64,000 bases of DNA, from positions 1 through 64,000 of the forward strand of contig NZ_JACIHE010000007.1 of NCBI RefSeq assembly GCF_014198245.1, in the 5' to 3' direction. Within the stretch, counting starts at the first letter, position 1; each line of letters starts with the position of its first letter. The translations under genes were made by a program, and so were the position numbers. The DNA comes from Bradyrhizobium sp. cir1 (GTDB lineage Bacteria; Pseudomonadota; Alphaproteobacteria; Rhizobiales; Xanthobacteraceae). Below, in pieces: positions 41,226 to 51,312 of the stretch. Under the pieces are notes generated by a model. That model searched no databases and was not told the DNA's origin. It worked only from the letters and a program-made list of their open reading frames with translations.

Positions 41226-42107
41226 CTAGGACTGTTCAGGCAGATCAATCCAGATATCCGAAGGACCCTTCATGAGAGTATCCTGATCTGGAACGTAGAT
41301 ATTATCGAAGATCCTGAGACCATGAGCCGTTGCCGCTCCAAAGATTATGAAAGGGAGCTTGACTTGCTCCAGGTCTTCGAAGTTGTCAGCGCCGACGATT
41401 CGAACAAAATCGAGTTTAAAGTGTCGGAACTTGATCTGAGATGTGGCCGACGCGACCAGATCCTTCACCTTAGATGCCCCGTGGGCGATCTCTTTCCTCG
41501 AATGGTTGAGTGCTGTGAAAAGACACGACAGCTCATCAAGCTCGGAACGGCTAAATCGCCTCAAACGCGACGAAATGGACACTCCGTTCTTGTATCTCAC
41601 GGTCGGCACAAACCTTATCTCGCAATCCAGAAGGAGGTCTGCGACGGCGCGCTTCACCAGGATCGCCTGACCGATATCTTTCAAGCCGAAGTAGCTGCGA
41701 GTTGGCCTTGCATAGCAGATCCAGCGGACTGCCCCGGTAACGGCTTCCTTCAAATACGCATCACGACCCCCTAAACGCAAATGACAGTCGCCTTGCGATA
41801 TAAAGGTTCGATAGCTAGGCGGGAACATTTCGGTGTCGTTGGAGGAAATCACGGCAGTTGCTCCCGAACGCAATGCAAGTCCAATATCCTCGTCCAAATT
41901 GAAATCGTAGCTCCCACCTGGTCTAAGCTGGATCTTGTTCGGGTAGACTGTGACGATCGCGACGTCATTCTCCGATGCCGCCCTTTTGATCAGTTCTGCA
42001 TGCCCAAGATGCAGGGCGCCGAGAGTATGTACCGTCCCGATTGTCTGCCCTGTTCTCGCCACCTCCCGGATGAACGCTTTACCTGCGGAAAGACATGCCA
42101 GATGCAT
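41226..42107 (-). CDS. divergent pantothenate synthetase-like ligase
   Basis: 293 aa, close to PanC length (~280). The nucleotidyltransferase HIGH-like motif is TLGALHLGHAEL; TVYPNKIQL replaces the usual VS-FVNP-QF; FGLKDIGQ keeps the KD-Q motif. The normally invariant DGLAMSSRN is NGVSISSRL here, so the pantoate/ATP pocket is altered. PanC joins pantoate and beta-alanine via an adenylate; this copy may use another acid or amine, or be a weak duplicate. The ATG follows GGAGTAGGAAA. No panB or panD lies nearby, unlike true pantothenate operons. Confidence 0.8.
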   Translation of the reverse strand: MHLACLSAGKAFIREVARTGQTIGTVHTLGALHLGHAELIKRAASENDVAIVTVYPNKIQLRPGGSYDFNLDEDIGLALRSGATAVISSNDTEMFPPSYRTFISQGDCHLRLGGRDAYLKEAVTGAVRWICYARPTRSYFGLKDIGQAILVKRAVADLLLDCEIRFVPTVRYKNGVSISSRLRRFSRSELDELSCLFTALNHSRKEIAHGASKVKDLVASATSQIKFRHFKLDFVRIVGADNFEDLEQVKLPFIIFGAATAHGLRIFDNIYVPDQDTLMKGPSDIWIDLPEQS

Positions 42108-42311
42108 TTTCCTACTCCAGTCTCTTTGAACGCCAAAAGAGCGATCTGATTGGTTGGATCGCGCAGAAGGTCTGCCCTGCCTCTCCTATCCGCCGGCAAT
42201 GCCAACGAGCCCCATAGCGCTTTAGCGCTCGCTCACAGCCCGGACGACCGCCCAAAGCTGTCCTAAGCTCACCGACACTGCATTCCCTTCTATTTGCAGT
42301 CTCCGAAGCCG

Positions 42312-43793
42312 TCAGGTGGACCCTTCTCGACCCCGTCTGATCAACGATGAGAATTCAGCCAGATAGCTTGATGGCTCGCGTGGCTGATCCCCCTTCAGAG
42401 CGGCCTGTAGGCCCGGACATCGGTCTGCAAAGAACGGTGGCTCGAATGTGGTTATCTTAGCGCCCGAAAAGTCCACCTTTACGAAGCTGGCCTGGAACGG
42501 CGACATCCCACTCAGGTTCGCCTCGCGCAAGGACGATTGGTTCATGCGAACGTACGCGGCCCGCGTTGCCTCCAGATTGGTTCTCGTCATTCCTGCGGCG
42601 AGATATGCCTGAACGAGATTCGCTCCTTCGAGATTTGCCTCATCCAGTGCCATTGATTGCGGGGGATCACCGGTGATCATCGACCTGTAGAGAAAAGCAT
42701 TGGATAGGTCTGCGCGTTCGAGATCGCAGTCGCGCACAAAGGCACAGCGGCCACGAAAGCCCGATAATTTGGCGGCTCGCATTGTGCTCTCTGTTATCGA
42801 AATGCATTCGCCTGATGCCAGAGACAGGTCCGCTCCGTCGAGCTGGCAGGAATGAATGGATGCACCGTTGAGCACGGAACCGACGAGGTTTGCGTTGGAC
42901 AAGCTTACGGACAAAAGCCGCGCCTCGGTCAGGTCTGCCTGCTCAAGCTCCGCATTTGAAAGATCTGACAAGTGAATATCAGCAAATGGTGCGCTCATGG
43001 CTCTCGCTGCAATGCGGCCGCTTACCTTTGAGAGTCTCAGATACGGAAGATGAGCGCCTTCCAGGACAAGACCATCTACCGAGGTGGGACGCACGATCGA
43101 TAAACAGTTCCCCTTTGACTGGAAGAACGAGCAAGACGCCAGATGTGCTTTCGTGATCGTGAGCTGGCTCAGCTTGGCAAAGCGGAAGGAAGCGGAAGGA
43201 AGGAAACATTCATTGATGGTCGAACCCTGTAGCTCCGCGCCATCAAATACAGCATCACTCGCGTCGCATTGGTAAGCGAGAAGCCCGCTGAGCATGGCGT
43301 TGTCAAAGCGTGTTCTTTTCATGCTGCAACCGTGAAACAGGCTGCCTGTTGCATCAATTACATTGCGCAGACTGGCATCATCGAAGTTACAGACCTGCGC
43401 TGCAATCGCATGCATATACGCAAAATCGAGCTTGGCCCCGAGGAAACTTGACCTTTCTAGCCCCGGACAGATAAGATTCGCCCCAGAAAGGTCTGCCCGA
43501 TCCAACTTTGCTCCGTAGAGCTGCGCACGATTGAGGGTACAGCGTCGCAACGGGAAATCTGACAGGTCGTGACCGTTAAAGTTCTCGGAGGATAGCTGCA
43601 AGCCAGTCCCGGTCCTTCTGATCGCCTCTTCGGTTCGCCTCCCGACGGCGGCCACCGCGCGCAACCGATCGGCAGCTCGGCTCCAGTACCGAACAAAATC
43701 GCCATCTGACGAAAGATTGTGTTTCGGATCTGACCAGTGCTCTGCTCCTTCATTTGGGGTGCACTCGCTATCTGCGCCGATCGTTTGCGACAT
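42312..43793 (-). CDS. pentapeptide-repeat protein, 493 aa
   Basis: After ~85 N-terminal residues the sequence is a long run of A(D/N)LXX-type pentapeptides: AKLDRADLSGANL, LEQADLTEARLLSVSLSNAN, LDGADLSLASGE, LERADLSNAFL, LDEANLEGANLVQA, LREANLSGM. This folds as a right-handed quadrilateral beta-helix. No signal peptide or membrane helices. Such proteins range from DNA mimics protecting gyrase to type III effectors (PipB family). No tts box is upstream. It begins the row pentapeptide - PanC-like - P450 - transporter on this strand. Confidence 0.9.
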   Translation of the reverse strand: MSQTIGADSECTPNEGAEHWSDPKHNLSSDGDFVRYWSRAADRLRAVAAVGRRTEEAIRRTGTGLQLSSENFNGHDLSDFPLRRCTLNRAQLYGAKLDRADLSGANLICPGLERSSFLGAKLDFAYMHAIAAQVCNFDDASLRNVIDATGSLFHGCSMKRTRFDNAMLSGLLAYQCDASDAVFDGAELQGSTINECFLPSASFRFAKLSQLTITKAHLASCSFFQSKGNCLSIVRPTSVDGLVLEGAHLPYLRLSKVSGRIAARAMSAPFADIHLSDLSNAELEQADLTEARLLSVSLSNANLVGSVLNGASIHSCQLDGADLSLASGECISITESTMRAAKLSGFRGRCAFVRDCDLERADLSNAFLYRSMITGDPPQSMALDEANLEGANLVQAYLAAGMTRTNLEATRAAYVRMNQSSLREANLSGMSPFQASFVKVDFSGAKITTFEPPFFADRCPGLQAALKGDQPREPSSYLAEFSSLIRRGREGST

Positions 43794-44701
43794 GACGACG
43801 ATTCCGTATTGCCCGGATTACGGGGGGCCTGTTATTGACCTCTTTTTGCTCCGCCTTGGAGGTACGCTATGCGACCTGTGGCGAACTCGTCGGCGATGGC
43901 GACGCGATGCGTCGATGAGGCGCCTATTGTGTCGCTGACCTCCGCAGCCGGGATGCTTGAGCACGTCAGCCGAATTCTAGTCATGCGCCCCCCACTGCCG
44001 CTCGCTCGCTGATATTGTTCACCGGGCCAGGCAACGCTGACAACGCAACGGTCGTTTGACAGTGCCGATATGTCCAGAAGTCGCGGTTTGGCTCGTCAGC
44101 TCTTATAGGCACATCCAAATCGCTCTCCATCAAACAGAATGCGAAAACTTCAAGGTCTTGCTTCTTTCTCAATGGACCCACGGCTTCCGGGCGGAAAAGT
44201 GATCATTCATCTAGGGCTGCACTCAGCCCCTTGCGCCGCGTTACCTCATTATCCGATAGCAACGACCGTGCCAGCCGCGCATCAGTCGCAAGCAAGGGGC
44301 TGAATAGGCGTCATGAATCGATACTGACTCCGAATGTTTTGAACCTGACAAACACGGTCTCGTTGTCGGGGACTGCACCATGATCGCAAGGCTATCGCGA
44401 AAGCGACAATTCCGAGCTCGTTAGCAGGAGAGCAAGAGCCGCCAGTCTCCTTGCGGGCACTCAATCGATGACTTGCAATTCGACATTTGCGGAACGCCGA
44501 CCTCACGGTTAGCGAGTGTTCGAACTCGGCTAGCCCTGCTCGGCGCGCCGGTCCGTCCACCTAGTGGGAACCCGCGCCACAGACTGTCCTGGTCGAGCGA
44601 TGAACGAGCGCGCAATCGTGACCAAATCGGCGGGTGCAAAGGCGAAGCCCCCGCGATCGGAGATAGACAATTTTATGATAAGGGATCGAATTCGAAGGCA
44701 T
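43794..44701. other. no convincing gene
   Basis: About 900 bp between two convergent-to-minus gene groups. A partial TCGTCAGCT match at 44094 has no right half and no gene behind it. No terminator for the ABC operon was identified. Confidence 0.3.
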
Positions 44702-46426
44702 TCACGCGATGCCTTCATCGAGGATCGTAGCTGAATGACCTATCTGTTGGTCCCGCACAAGACGCGGCATGGCGGCGATAAGGCTCTTGGTATATTCAGA
44801 CTGTGGATTACGAAATATCTCGTCAGTGACGCCACTATCGACAATTCTCCCCCGACGCATAACTATGACGCGATCGCTGATATGACGAACAACACTGAGA
44901 TCATGCGAGATGAAGAGATAACTTACGCCGAGGTGGTCCCTCAGATAGCCGAGCAGGTCCAAGACCTGGGCCTGGATCGAGACGTCGAGCGCCGAAACCG
45001 GCTCATCGCAGACGATTACGGCAGGATTTGGTGCGATCGCGCGGGCGATAGCAACGCGCTGGCGCTGACCGCCCGAGAGCTCGAGCGGTCGTCGGTCCAG
45101 CAAGGCCTGGGATAGCCCGACCAGATCGAGCAGTTCGATAACACGCTCCTGCCGCTTGCGCCGTGTCTCAACATCGCTCGAAAGGCTGTCGGATATGATG
45201 CGTCCGACCGTCCAACGTGGATCAAACGAGCCAAGAGGATCCTGGTAAATGATCGATAGCGACCGCCGCCGAGCCCGCCGTTCGCATTCGGCGAGCGTGG
45301 TCCAAGGCCGGCCTGCAAACTGAACGGCTCCCTCGTCAGGCTCGTCGAGCGCCAGGACCAAGCGCGCCATCGTTGACTTTCCTGATCCGGACTCACCCAC
45401 GATGCCCAAGGTCTCGCCGGATCGCACTTCGAAGGAGACGCCGTCCACAGCCGCCCGTAAAGTGCCATCCGGGCCCTTGAAGCGCTTCACTAGACTTGTC
45501 GCTTCGAGCAGGATGGGACGAGATTTCGGCAGCGATTGTAGGGGTAGCTGCATTTGCTGCAGAGGCGAACGCACAATAGTTGATGGTGAGAGGCGTGAGC
45601 CGCGCGGCCGGCCTGATGGCACGGCGTCCAGCAGCTGACGAGTATAGGGGTGTCGCGGATCTCTGAATATCTGGGCAGCGGTGCCGCGTTCGACGACCTC
45701 GCCTCCTCGCATGACGAGGATCTCATCCGCCACGCGGGAGACCACTGCCAGATCGTGACTGATCAGGATCAGAGCCTTGCCCCTCGTTTTGGTCTCCTCG
45801 AGCAGTGCCAGCACATGAGCTTGCGCCGTCACATCGAGCGCGGTCGTCGGTTCGTCTGCGATCAGGATGCGCGGATCGAGTGCAAGTGCCGAAGCGATGA
45901 GAGCCCTTTGACGCTGGCCGCCGGATAACTGATGCGGCAGCTGCTCGGCCCTGGTCTCGGGCTCAGGGACACCGACGAGGTTAAGGAGAGCAATGACGCG
46001 CTGCGCGAGCTCCTCGCGTGATGATACCGCACCGTGGAGGAGCAAGCCTTCACCAACCTCTTTGCCGATCCGGCGAAGCGGGTCAAGCGAGACGAGTGCA
46101 TCCTGTAATACAAAGCCAATCTCGGTGCCGCGGATGCGCCGCCAGGCACGATCGCTAAGGCCGATTAGGTCCATCCCATCGAAGCTTAGCTGGCGTGCAT
46201 GAACATTGGCGTAGCGACCAGCAAGGCCTATGAGAGACCGCGCAGTCACGCTCTTGCCCGAGCCGGATTCACCGACAATCGCAAGACACTGTCCCGGTCG
46301 GAGGGAGAAGGATATGCTGCGCACGACCGTGTTCTCGGCGATGCCGCGCCCGAAGGAAACACGCAGCGATTCGACCCTGAGGAGGTCTGGCTGCTGCGGG
46401 ACAGGCTGGGAGCGACCCTGCGACAT
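44702..46426 (-). CDS. fused double ATPase of a peptide/opine-type ABC importer
   Basis: 574 aa containing two complete ABC domains in tandem, equivalent to DppD plus DppF. Each has Walker A (GESGSGKS, in residues ~50-60 and ~340-350), a signature LSGGQRQR and Walker B (ILIADEPTTALD and VIVCDEPVSALD). Each ends in the oligopeptide-type C-terminal extension (HPYTRQLLDAVPSG; SEYTKSLIAAMP). It powers import by the two permeases encoded directly upstream. The ATG follows the permease stop without a gap (TGAATG). Last gene of a five-gene operon. Confidence 0.95.
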   Translation of the reverse strand: MSQGRSQPVPQQPDLLRVESLRVSFGRGIAENTVVRSISFSLRPGQCLAIVGESGSGKSVTARSLIGLAGRYANVHARQLSFDGMDLIGLSDRAWRRIRGTEIGFVLQDALVSLDPLRRIGKEVGEGLLLHGAVSSREELAQRVIALLNLVGVPEPETRAEQLPHQLSGGQRQRALIASALALDPRILIADEPTTALDVTAQAHVLALLEETKTRGKALILISHDLAVVSRVADEILVMRGGEVVERGTAAQIFRDPRHPYTRQLLDAVPSGRPRGSRLSPSTIVRSPLQQMQLPLQSLPKSRPILLEATSLVKRFKGPDGTLRAAVDGVSFEVRSGETLGIVGESGSGKSTMARLVLALDEPDEGAVQFAGRPWTTLAECERRARRRSLSIIYQDPLGSFDPRWTVGRIISDSLSSDVETRRKRQERVIELLDLVGLSQALLDRRPLELSGGQRQRVAIARAIAPNPAVIVCDEPVSALDVSIQAQVLDLLGYLRDHLGVSYLFISHDLSVVRHISDRVIVMRRGRIVDSGVTDEIFRNPQSEYTKSLIAAMPRLVRDQQIGHSATILDEGIA

Positions 46427-47290
46427 TCATCTTTGTCCTTCCAGACGGTCCTGTAGATGGCGCCCGATGATGGTGAGGCTGAGGGCAAACGCCGTAACCG
46501 CCAAACCGGGTATGATCTCCAGCCACCAGGCGTAGATTACATAATTGCGCCCGGCATTGAGCAGCGCGCCCCATTCAGGCGCCGGGGGAGCGACGCCGAG
46601 TCCTAGAAAAGCAAGACCGGAGGCCCATATAATCGCCTGTCCTACGCCGATCGTCATCATTGCTGTCAGCGGGTTCATGGCGTTGGGAAGAATATGCCTC
46701 CAGACAATACGGGGAAATGGATGGCCCAGCACCTTAGCGGCCTCCACATAGCCTGCCCCTTTGATGGAAAGCATCTGGCCCCTGATCATGCGCGCATAGC
46801 CTGGCGCTGTTCCGATTCCGACAGCTACGACTTCAGTCAATACTGACGGCCCAAAAACTGTCACGAACACAAGGGCGAGCAAGAGCGTGGGAATTGCGAA
46901 GAGCACGTCAATAATTCTGCTGAGAATGCTGTCTAATAAACCGCCAGAAAGTGCAGCGGTGCCGCCGATGGCCATTGCAAAGGACATGCTCAGCGCCGTC
47001 GCGCCAAGTCCGATAGCCAAGGATTGGCCTGCGCCCTCGACCACGCGAGAGTAAAGATCTCGACCCAATTGATCAGTTCCAAACCAGTGAGCGATCGACG
47101 GAGACTGCAATGCCGATCTCAAATCAATAGCAAGCGGATCGTGCGTCTGCAGCACCTTTGGCGCCATGGCTGCGAGGACAAAGACGCCAAAGATGATAAG
47201 ACAGACCGCAATTCGAAAGGGGACATGACGCACGATCGCTAGGACTTCTCTGAGCGGCCGAGACAAGGTGACTTCGGCGAACATGCTCAT
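46427..47290 (-). CDS. ABC importer permease, DppC type
   Basis: 287 aa. The start at 47290 overlaps the stop of the previous permease gene as ATGA, so the longer frame is rejected. Six membrane helices; N-terminal OppC-like helix (IAVCLIIFGVFVLAAMAP) and FGTDQLGRDLYSRVVEGAGQ, the typical OppC/DppC start. The EAA loop reads EAAKVLGHPFPRIVWRHILP. Pairs with the DppB-type permease to form the channel. Confidence 0.95.
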   Translation of the reverse strand: MSMFAEVTLSRPLREVLAIVRHVPFRIAVCLIIFGVFVLAAMAPKVLQTHDPLAIDLRSALQSPSIAHWFGTDQLGRDLYSRVVEGAGQSLAIGLGATALSMSFAMAIGGTAALSGGLLDSILSRIIDVLFAIPTLLLALVFVTVFGPSVLTEVVAVGIGTAPGYARMIRGQMLSIKGAGYVEAAKVLGHPFPRIVWRHILPNAMNPLTAMMTIGVGQAIIWASGLAFLGLGVAPPAPEWGALLNAGRNYVIYAWWLEIIPGLAVTAFALSLTIIGRHLQDRLEGQR

Positions 47291-48261
47291 GTCAACTTGA
47301 TCCTCGGATCGACTACACGGTAAGTCAGATCGACAATGATACTGGCAAGGGCGAATAGGGCCGCGGAGATCAAAACAGCTCCAGAGACAATCGGAACGTC
47401 TCGCGAGGACGTCGCAGCGACAAGGACGCCACCTAGGCCTTGACGGGCGAAAACCACCTCGATCAAAATCGCGCCCGAAAGAAGTCTGCCGAGCGCCCAA
47501 CCTGATAAAGTAATGCCGGGCAATGCGGCATGGCGGAGGACATGGCGAAGCCTGACGCCGAAATCACTCATACCCCGCGCCCTTGCGGACGTAACGAACG
47601 GCTGCTCGAGCACGCGCGTGAATTCGTTCTGAACGACTTGTCCGAAAAAGCCAGATAGTTCAAGAGCCAACGCAAGTGTCGGCAGAACGAGCCCGATCGG
47701 CGAATTTCCCCCGATCACCGGAAAAATGCCTAGCTTTACCGCAAAGAGCACAAGCAGAATTGTGGCTAGCCAGTAAGGCGGCACCGTTGCCAAAAAGACT
47801 TGTGTGTCATTGAGCAGCTTCGACCATATGTTGTCTCTGCCAGCGATGAACAAGGTTGTCAGAATTGCGAGAAGCCATGCGATCAGCAGCGCAGCGATGG
47901 CCAGAACAATCGTGGGACCAATCTGTTCCGCAATAATCGCTGCGACAGGCCGATGTTGCTGGTACGACTCGCCAAGATCTCCATGCAGGATCTGCAATAT
48001 GTATTTGCCGTACTGAACCGCGAGCGGTTGATCAAAACCATATTCCGCATTGATCGCTGCAAGCTCCGCCGACGACGCCGGCCCGACGTTGCCACTCGTC
48101 ACAGTGATGATGATCTGGGCGCGGTCGCCAGGGAGCACACATTGAATCAAGAACGCGAAGGTTGCGGCAGCCCACACCACGACCACGCCGGAGAATATCC
48201 GGCGCGCGAACCAAACGATGGGAGGATGGGCTACTATCCTCACGGCGTCACTTCCCGTCAT
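47287..48261 (-). CDS. ABC importer permease, DppB type
   Basis: About 324 aa. Six membrane helices; FLIQCVLPGDRAQIIIT and YGFDQPLAVQYGKYILQILH are typical DppB N-terminal features, and TSARARGMSDFGVRLRHVLR is the EAA cytoplasmic loop. I place the start at ATG 48261, which overlaps the end of the binding-protein gene by 14 bp; ATGs at 48276 and 48294 are alternatives. Inner membrane. Confidence 0.93.
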   Translation of the reverse strand: MTGSDAVRIVAHPPIVWFARRIFSGVVVVWAAATFAFLIQCVLPGDRAQIIITVTSGNVGPASSAELAAINAEYGFDQPLAVQYGKYILQILHGDLGESYQQHRPVAAIIAEQIGPTIVLAIAALLIAWLLAILTTLFIAGRDNIWSKLLNDTQVFLATVPPYWLATILLVLFAVKLGIFPVIGGNSPIGLVLPTLALALELSGFFGQVVQNEFTRVLEQPFVTSARARGMSDFGVRLRHVLRHAALPGITLSGWALGRLLSGAILIEVVFARQGLGGVLVAATSSRDVPIVSGAVLISAALFALASIIVDLTYRVVDPRIKLT

Positions 48262-49936
48262 CGAAATGAGCGTCATAGAAAACGGGTTCGCCAACTGAGC
48301 CGCGGTCCAGCCAAACGTCTTTGAGGTTCGGCTTGGTCGCCAACGTTACGTCCAGCACCGTGAGGCCAATCACAGGAGCCTCATCCACGATCTTCCGTTC
48401 CGCCTGCTGATAGAGGGCGGTACGTTGCGCCCCATTGAGTTCCTGCTCCGCCTTTTGAATGACGTCCCAAAGCGTCAGATCTTGATAGCGTGAGGGATTG
48501 AAGCGATTGGTCTCGCCGTTCTGATCGGGCTTCCACGAGATCCGGAATATCTCAGCGCCGGGGGCAACCCAATAGAGGAGAACGACCTCATAATCATCGG
48601 GACCGAGGTTTTTTCCGGCGAAGAAATCAGCCGGATTGGTGGGTTGAAGACGTACGTCAAAACCGGCCTCCCTTGCCTGCTGCTGGATAACTTGCAAGGC
48701 TTGCTCGCCATCCGGCTTCAGAAAAGCGTTCGAATAGGAAATGCGCACGATGAGCGGATTGCCGTTCTTGACACGAACGCCGTTACGATTACGCTCAGTC
48801 CAACCCGCCTGATCAAGCAGCTGATTGGCCTTCCGAACATCGTATCCATAGGAATGGCCGAGCTCAGGCAGGTATTCCGGCGAGCTCTGACTTAGCGCCC
48901 CGTTGCCCTCAAACGGCAAAGAGCCAAGGAAGGATGTGTCGACCGCGGCCCTTCGGTCAGTAGAATAGGCAAAGGCCTTGCGGACGAGCACGTCGTCAAA
49001 TGGGGGCCGGGCCGTATACAACGCCAAGCGCAGGGGGGTGCCGCCGGTAAGGTGCCGCAATACTGAAAAGCGGGAGTTGGCGTCCTTCCATGCGACAGCC
49101 GGGATATCGTATATGGCATCGGTCTCGCCCGTGATCAGCGAGCCGTATCGGACAGTCTGATCTGGCAGAAACTTCCAGGTGATCCCGTCAACGTAAGCCG
49201 GCCCTTGATGTTTTGCGGTGGCCGGGGCCGAATTGTAGTCGGGATTGCGGCGGAAGGTGACTTCTCGCCCATGGCGCCACTTGTCGACAATGAATGGGCC
49301 GGAACCGACAGGGTTCTCGCAATTGACCGCGAGTCCACGTTTGAGCGCCGATGGCGAGAGAATGCCTTGCGAGGATTGGGCGAACACGTTCAGCAAGGGC
49401 TGGAACGGCACCTTTAATTTTACCTGCAACCTCAGAGGAGCAATTGCAGTTGCCGATTCGAAGCGATCGCCAAGATAGGGAGCGGCAGTCGGATTGCGAA
49501 GATCGGGGTCGTTGCTAAGCCATCCGTTGATATTGTCAGCGATAGCCTGCGCATCGAGCGCAGTCCCGTCGGTGAACTTTACTTTCGGCTTTATCTCGAA
49601 TGTGTACACCTTTTTGTCGTCGGAGATGCTCCAAGACTCGGCCAGCCATGGCACAATGTTGCCGCCCTCGGTGCGCGCAACCAGATTATCGCTGTACTGA
49701 CGTTGCAGATACCATTGCTGCACCCAGCCCCCGAACAGGCAAGCAGGCTCTTGAAAATGCCCGTAACGAATAACGCCTCCTCGCTTTACACTGCCGGCTA
49801 ACCCTTCTTGAGCATGAATGCTGAGCACCAATTGCGACAGGCCCAAGAGCACGACAAGGGCAGCCGCCACTTTTCTTGCTGGATAGTTCGACTTGCCAGT
49901 GAAGCGCCTCGTTGACCGCGAATTCGATAAAGGCAT
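48248..49936 (-). CDS. periplasmic solute-binding protein, family 5
   Basis: About 562 aa. Start ATG 49936 is chosen because GGAG precedes it; an ATG 18 bp upstream is less likely. Signal peptide VAAALVVLLGLSQLVLSIHA. Family-5 features: GGVIRYGHFQEP at the mature start, AESWSISDDKKVYTFEIKPK, VKFTDGTALDAQAIADNING, ENPVGSGPFIVDKW and AFAYSTDRRAAVDTSFLG. Binds peptides, opines, nickel chelates or similar solutes. The partner flavin monooxygenase upstream suggests a small organosulphur, nitrogen or chelate compound. Confidence 0.95.
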   Translation of the reverse strand: MPLSNSRSTRRFTGKSNYPARKVAAALVVLLGLSQLVLSIHAQEGLAGSVKRGGVIRYGHFQEPACLFGGWVQQWYLQRQYSDNLVARTEGGNIVPWLAESWSISDDKKVYTFEIKPKVKFTDGTALDAQAIADNINGWLSNDPDLRNPTAAPYLGDRFESATAIAPLRLQVKLKVPFQPLLNVFAQSSQGILSPSALKRGLAVNCENPVGSGPFIVDKWRHGREVTFRRNPDYNSAPATAKHQGPAYVDGITWKFLPDQTVRYGSLITGETDAIYDIPAVAWKDANSRFSVLRHLTGGTPLRLALYTARPPFDDVLVRKAFAYSTDRRAAVDTSFLGSLPFEGNGALSQSSPEYLPELGHSYGYDVRKANQLLDQAGWTERNRNGVRVKNGNPLIVRISYSNAFLKPDGEQALQVIQQQAREAGFDVRLQPTNPADFFAGKNLGPDDYEVVLLYWVAPGAEIFRISWKPDQNGETNRFNPSRYQDLTLWDVIQKAEQELNGAQRTALYQQAERKIVDEAPVIGLTVLDVTLATKPNLKDVWLDRGSVGEPVFYDAHFDDGK

Positions 49937-49971
49937 ATCCAGGCTCCAGAGCATTTGGTGTTGAGGAAGCG

Positions 49972-51312
49972 TCAGAGCGGTGAGCTAGGTGTGGCTCTTG
50001 CCAGCTCGAAAGGAACGGAAATCCCGAAATGCTCTCGCAGTGTCTGTCCCCGATATTCTTTGCGAAACAGCCCGCGCTTCTGCAGGATGGGCACCACATT
50101 GTCGACAAACGCTGAAGTGCCATCTTTCAGCACGTCCGGAATGATGTTGAAACCATCAACCGCGCCAGCGCGGAACCATGCCTCAATCGAGTCCGCGATC
50201 TGCTCGGGTGCACCCACGAGCAAGCGGTGGCCAAACGCTTGAACGCTGCTGATGATTTCGCGAACCGTCCGACCTTGACGCGCCAGAGTCTCAATCGTGC
50301 GATGGTGACCGACAGAAAACGGAACATCATCTGCAGTAGGCAAAATCTCCTCCGGGATTGGCCTTTCGAGGCTGAGCTTCTCGACCGCCACACCCATGCT
50401 TCGTGCAAGAGCGACGATGGCGCGCTCCAGATCGAGCAGTCCGTCAAGGTTTTCCTTGCGACCAGCCGCTTCTTCCTCGGTGCCCCCGATACAGGTGACA
50501 AGACCTGGCAGGATGAGCGGAGCCGCAGGGCGGCCGAATTGCCGAGAGAGCGCGCGCAGGCGCTCTGCCTCCTGCAGAGCCGTTGACAAGTCCCCGGCTG
50601 CCGCAAACACGACATCTGCACTGCGGGCGCCGAGCCGTAGTCCGGGATCCGAACCGCCCGCCTGAACGATGACTGGGTAGCCTTGGGGCGAACCGGGATG
50701 CGTAAGTGGGCCTCGGATGCCGAAACTATTGGTAGCGGGATCGAGCAGGCGGAACTGACTCTGATCTGCGTAAACACCCGCAGCCTGATCGGCGATGACC
50801 ATCTCGCCGCTCCAGCTCAGCCAGAGAGCACGAACCGTTTCAACGAAGTTCTCCGCACGTCTGTAGCGATCCGCTCGCCCGACCTCTCGACCGCCAAAGT
50901 TTGCAACCGTCGCCGGACTCGACGTCGTGACCGCGTTCCACGCAACGCGCCCGCGGCTGATGACATCGAGCGATTGGAAGCGCCGGGCAAGATTGTATGG
51001 TTCGTTGTAGGTAGTCGACGCCGTCGCAATCAGGCCAATTCGCTCCGTTTCACGTGCAATCACAGCGAGAACCAGCGTCGGTTCGAGCCCATTAAGCGGC
51101 GGCTGGTGCGTAATGTCGGAACTTATCGCAGGGGTATCGGCCAGAAATACAGCATCCAGCAGACCACGCTCCGCAATCTTCGCAGCGCGGACGTAGTGCT
51201 CGATGTCGAAAAAGGCGCTTGGATTTGTGCCCGGCCAGCGCCACGCCGCGAAATGACCACCGGCACCATGAAGATTTAAGCCAAGATGAAGCATGGAGTT
51301 ACCCGAAGACAT
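49972..51312 (-). CDS. FMN-dependent monooxygenase, NtaA/SnaA/DszA type
   Basis: 446 aa from ATG 51312 after GAGGGG; codons further upstream look non-coding. Luciferase-like TIM-barrel monooxygenase: GLNLHGAGGHFAAWRWPG, AERGLLDAVFLADTPAI, LEPTLVLAVIARETERIGL, TASTTYNEPYNLARRFQSL, RVAWNAVTTSSPATVANFG, and YPVIVQAGGSDPGLRLGA. Relatives oxidise nitrilotriacetate, EDTA, dibenzothiophene sulphone or pristinamycin with FMNH2 from a separate reductase. First gene in an operon with a complete importer, so the pair probably take up and oxidise one compound. No FMN reductase gene is adjacent. Confidence 0.93.
   Translation of the reverse strand: MSSGNSMLHLGLNLHGAGGHFAAWRWPGTNPSAFFDIEHYVRAAKIAERGLLDAVFLADTPAISSDITHQPPLNGLEPTLVLAVIARETERIGLIATASTTYNEPYNLARRFQSLDVISRGRVAWNAVTTSSPATVANFGGREVGRADRYRRAENFVETVRALWLSWSGEMVIADQAAGVYADQSQFRLLDPATNSFGIRGPLTHPGSPQGYPVIVQAGGSDPGLRLGARSADVVFAAAGDLSTALQEAERLRALSRQFGRPAAPLILPGLVTCIGGTEEEAAGRKENLDGLLDLERAIVALARSMGVAVEKLSLERPIPEEILPTADDVPFSVGHHRTIETLARQGRTVREIISSVQAFGHRLLVGAPEQIADSIEAWFRAGAVDGFNIIPDVLKDGTSAFVDNVVPILQKRGLFRKEYRGQTLREHFGISVPFELARATPSSPL

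Noticed and set aside
44093..44115. TCGTCAGCTCTTATAGGCAC, a left-half tts match
   Set aside because: No AAAGCT half and no gene downstream on that strand.
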